DNA of 12,987 nucleotides, from the NCBI GenBank assembly GCA_031271325.1, contig JAISVY010000071.1, positions 1-12,987 on the forward strand. The letters are read 5' to 3'. Positions within the stretch are counted from its first letter, which is position 1; every line of letters starts with the position of its first letter. A program made the translations under genes and the position numbers. The notes beneath the pieces are model-generated. The model ran no database searches. It had not been told where the DNA came from and saw only the letters and a program-made list of their open reading frames with translations. Below are positions 12,138 through 12,987 of this stretch, one piece after another. Origin of the DNA: Oscillospiraceae bacterium (GTDB lineage Bacteria; Bacillota; Clostridia; Oscillospirales; UBA929).

Positions 12138-12398
12138 TCAATCTCCGTAATGGCTCCGGCAAGCCGCGATTTCAAGCATATTGTTACTCACACGATAGAC
12201 CAATCGATCGGTATCATTTATTCGGCGGCTCCAATACCCCTGCCACTCATATTTAAGCGACTCTGGTTTGCCTTTTCCGCGAAACGGGTCTCTCTCAATG
12301 TCCCGAAGCAAATCATGAATACGTTTAAGTGTCTTTCGATCATGTGACTGCCAATAAAGATAATCTTCCCAAGCATTATCTGACCAAATTTTATTCAT
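12138..12398 (-). CDS. yoeB: YoeB/Txe-family mRNA interferase toxin
   Basis: YoeB is a RelE-fold toxin that binds the 70S ribosome A site and cuts mRNA; it is held inactive by its antitoxin. The 86-residue product begins MNKIWSDNAWEDYLYWQSHD and ends AACRSHYGD, both family hallmarks. The residues known to be catalytic in E. coli YoeB fall at identical positions: Glu46, Arg65, His83 and Tyr84, so the toxin looks intact. I used the ATG at 12396-12398, 8 bp inside the antitoxin gene, rather than the TTG 9 bases upstream, because the family starts there. Overlap implies coupled translation. AT-rich composition contrasts with its neighbours, suggesting transfer. Confidence 0.95.
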   Translation of the reverse strand: MNKIWSDNAWEDYLYWQSHDRKTLKRIHDLLRDIERDPFRGKGKPESLKYEWQGYWSRRINDTDRLVYRVSNNMLEIAACRSHYGD

Positions 12399-12657
12399 CT
12401 GTGTCAATCAGTTCATGTATTGTGCCTTTACCGGCTTCCAGTTGCTCCATTGCCTCTCTAAGTCTCGCTTGATTCTTTGCGCTGTAAAACGGGTCATCAT
12501 TCCCTGTAATTTCAAACGGTATTCTCTTTTCCCGAATAACAGCCCGGACAAACAGGTTTACCGCAACGGAAGGATTCATCCCTGCGTCGTTGCAAAATGC
12601 GTCAAACCTCCGCTTGATATTTTCGTCCATTCTAACGGTTAGCAACGATTGACTCAT
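12391..12657 (-). CDS. RelB/DinJ-family ribbon-helix-helix antitoxin
   Basis: An 88-residue antitoxin with an N-terminal ribbon-helix-helix DNA-binding part (SLLTVRMDENIKRRFDAFCNDAGMNPSVAVNLFVRAVIREKRIPFEI, about 4-50), with the family motif IPFEI. An acidic C-terminal part (about 51-88) should wrap the toxin. It should repress its own promoter at the palindrome at 12705-12735. I chose the ATG at 12655-12657, with GAGGTG about 5 bases upstream, rather than the GTG at 12666. YoeB is usually paired with a Phd-type antitoxin (YefM), so this combination is less common. Family certain; partner assignment by overlap. Confidence 0.92.
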   Translation of the reverse strand: MSQSLLTVRMDENIKRRFDAFCNDAGMNPSVAVNLFVRAVIREKRIPFEITGNDDPFYSAKNQARLREAMEQLEAGKGTIHELIDTDE

Positions 12658-12686
12658 AGTATTCACCTCATTTATATGATAAGGTT

Positions 12687-12715
12687 ATTATATAGCAAAT
12701 CATCATAATTGTCAA
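12687..12715 (-). promoter_or_regulatory. Sigma-A promoter of the toxin-antitoxin operon
   Basis: Perfect TTGACA (12710-12715), a 17-bp spacer, and perfect TATAAT (12687-12692) on the minus strand, about 30-35 bp before the antitoxin start. The -35 hexamer lies inside the palindrome at 12705-12735, so a bound repressor would block it. The same transcript could continue through punA and mtaD. Confidence 0.88.
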
Positions 12716-12735
12716 TACACTGTATAGACAATTAT
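12705..12735. promoter_or_regulatory. 31-bp palindromic operator of the toxin-antitoxin operon
   Basis: Two 14-bp arms, ATAATTGTCAATAC (12705-12718) and GTATAGACAATTAT (12722-12735), match as inverted repeats at 13 of 14 positions around a 3-bp centre. It overlaps the -35 of the operon promoter, as expected for a RelB-type autorepressor. It begins 3 bp past the stop codon of the upstream kinase. Confidence 0.8.
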
Positions 12736-12738
12736 GTT

Positions 12739-12987
12739 TTACTCACGATTCAACATCCCTCCCCCGATAAACTCCCGCAGCAGGGAGCGGCGGGAAACCC
12801 ATTCTTCCGGCAGGGACGGGAACTGCTCTAAAAGCGGCGCGATTTCACGCAGCTCCTGTTCACGCTCGATCCCGGCGGGTACCTCCCGTATCAGCGGCAG
12901 CGCGAAATCCCGCAGGACGGGCACCTCATAAGCCAACGCGGTATCGATGATGATGTCGGCGGAGCTTTTGTACGGGGAGATATGTTT
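12739..12987 (-). CDS. Nucleoside kinase (uridine kinase-like), C-terminal fragment
   Basis: The open frame enters at the right edge and ends at TAA 12739-12741, giving 82 C-terminal residues. They read KHISPYKSSADIIIDTALAYEVPVLRDFALPLIREVP and end REFIGGGMLNRE. The pattern of a YE-x-PVLR-x-FALPL segment followed by LLREFIGG is what I recall from the C-terminus of clostridial uridine kinase-like nucleoside kinases. The P-loop is outside the window, so the catalytic domain cannot be checked. A kinase would suit the purine/pyrimidine salvage genes that follow. The toxin-antitoxin promoter starts immediately after its stop. Confidence 0.62.
   Translation of the reverse strand, partial: KHISPYKSSADIIIDTALAYEVPVLRDFALPLIREVPAGIEREQELREIAPLLEQFPSLPEEWVSRRSLLREFIGGGMLNRE

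Noticed and set aside
12705..12735. AATTGTCAAT in the toxin operator as another heptad-repeat site
   Set aside because: Only one such unit is present on each arm and the symmetry is palindromic, not tandem; it is better explained as an operator.

Overview
The window looks like a chromosomal segment of an endospore-forming Firmicute, most likely a GC-rich member of the Clostridia. Three things point there: the sporulation genes (spoVAD, spoVAE, yabP, yabQ), the rqcP-yabP-yabQ-divIC-yabR gene order known from Bacillus and Clostridia, and purine-rich Shine-Dalgarno sites on almost every gene. Species cannot be named from the sequence. Every gene except spoVAD and spoVAE lies on the minus strand.

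Layout, left to right. (1) 1-906: the 5' part of queA (tRNA queuosine synthesis), running out of the window, with a good sigma-A-type promoter. (2) 1225-2612: the spoVAD-spoVAE pair on the plus strand behind a candidate forespore (sigma-G) promoter; the usual partner spoVAC is not beside it. (3) 2864-5130: the translation/secretion cluster rpmG-secE-nusG-rplK-rplA, transcribed leftward from a near-perfect promoter at 5190-5218. It ends at a strong bidirectional hairpin, and rplJ-rplL does not follow. (4) 5222-9770: the division/sporulation/quality-control cluster, read leftward: MOP-family flippase (yabM), mazG, HU, rqcP, yabP, yabQ, divIC, yabR. yabQ and divIC overlap by 200 bp. (5) 9947-12121: purine salvage genes, a methylthioadenosine/S-adenosylhomocysteine-type deaminase (mtaD) and purine nucleoside phosphorylase (punA). 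(6) 12138-12735: an AT-rich YoeB/RelB-type toxin-antitoxin module with its own promoter and a 31-bp palindromic operator, wedged between punA and the C-terminal part of a nucleoside kinase that runs off the right edge.

The most unusual non-coding signal is a family of short dispersed elements, four copies in under 11 kb (936-969, 6811-6919, 9801-9897, 11256-11303). They share a CTCTAAAAACC-type end, a central perfect hairpin and a GAGCGCAGCGCTTGC-like block. Two copies sit next to tandem 7-bp repeats of an ATTGTCA type. One copy lies within a larger 228-bp inverted-repeat element splitting rqcP from yabP, and another lies in the 5' untranslated region of queA. I see no CRISPR array, tRNA, rRNA, transposase or phage gene.

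How the genes fit together. The leftward cluster joins ribosome components (L1, L11, L33), transcript elongation (NusG) and protein export (SecE). Next to it are ribosome rescue (RqcP), nucleotide clean-up (MazG), septum formation (DivIC), spore coat or cortex assembly (YabP, YabQ) and lipid-linked sugar flipping (YabM). The right-hand block salvages purine nucleosides. Apart from the dispersed elements, the layout is largely conserved core genome, and the oddities are rearrangement scars (spoVAC and rplJL absent), an inserted toxin-antitoxin module, an overlapping gene pair and an interleaved promoter/terminator.
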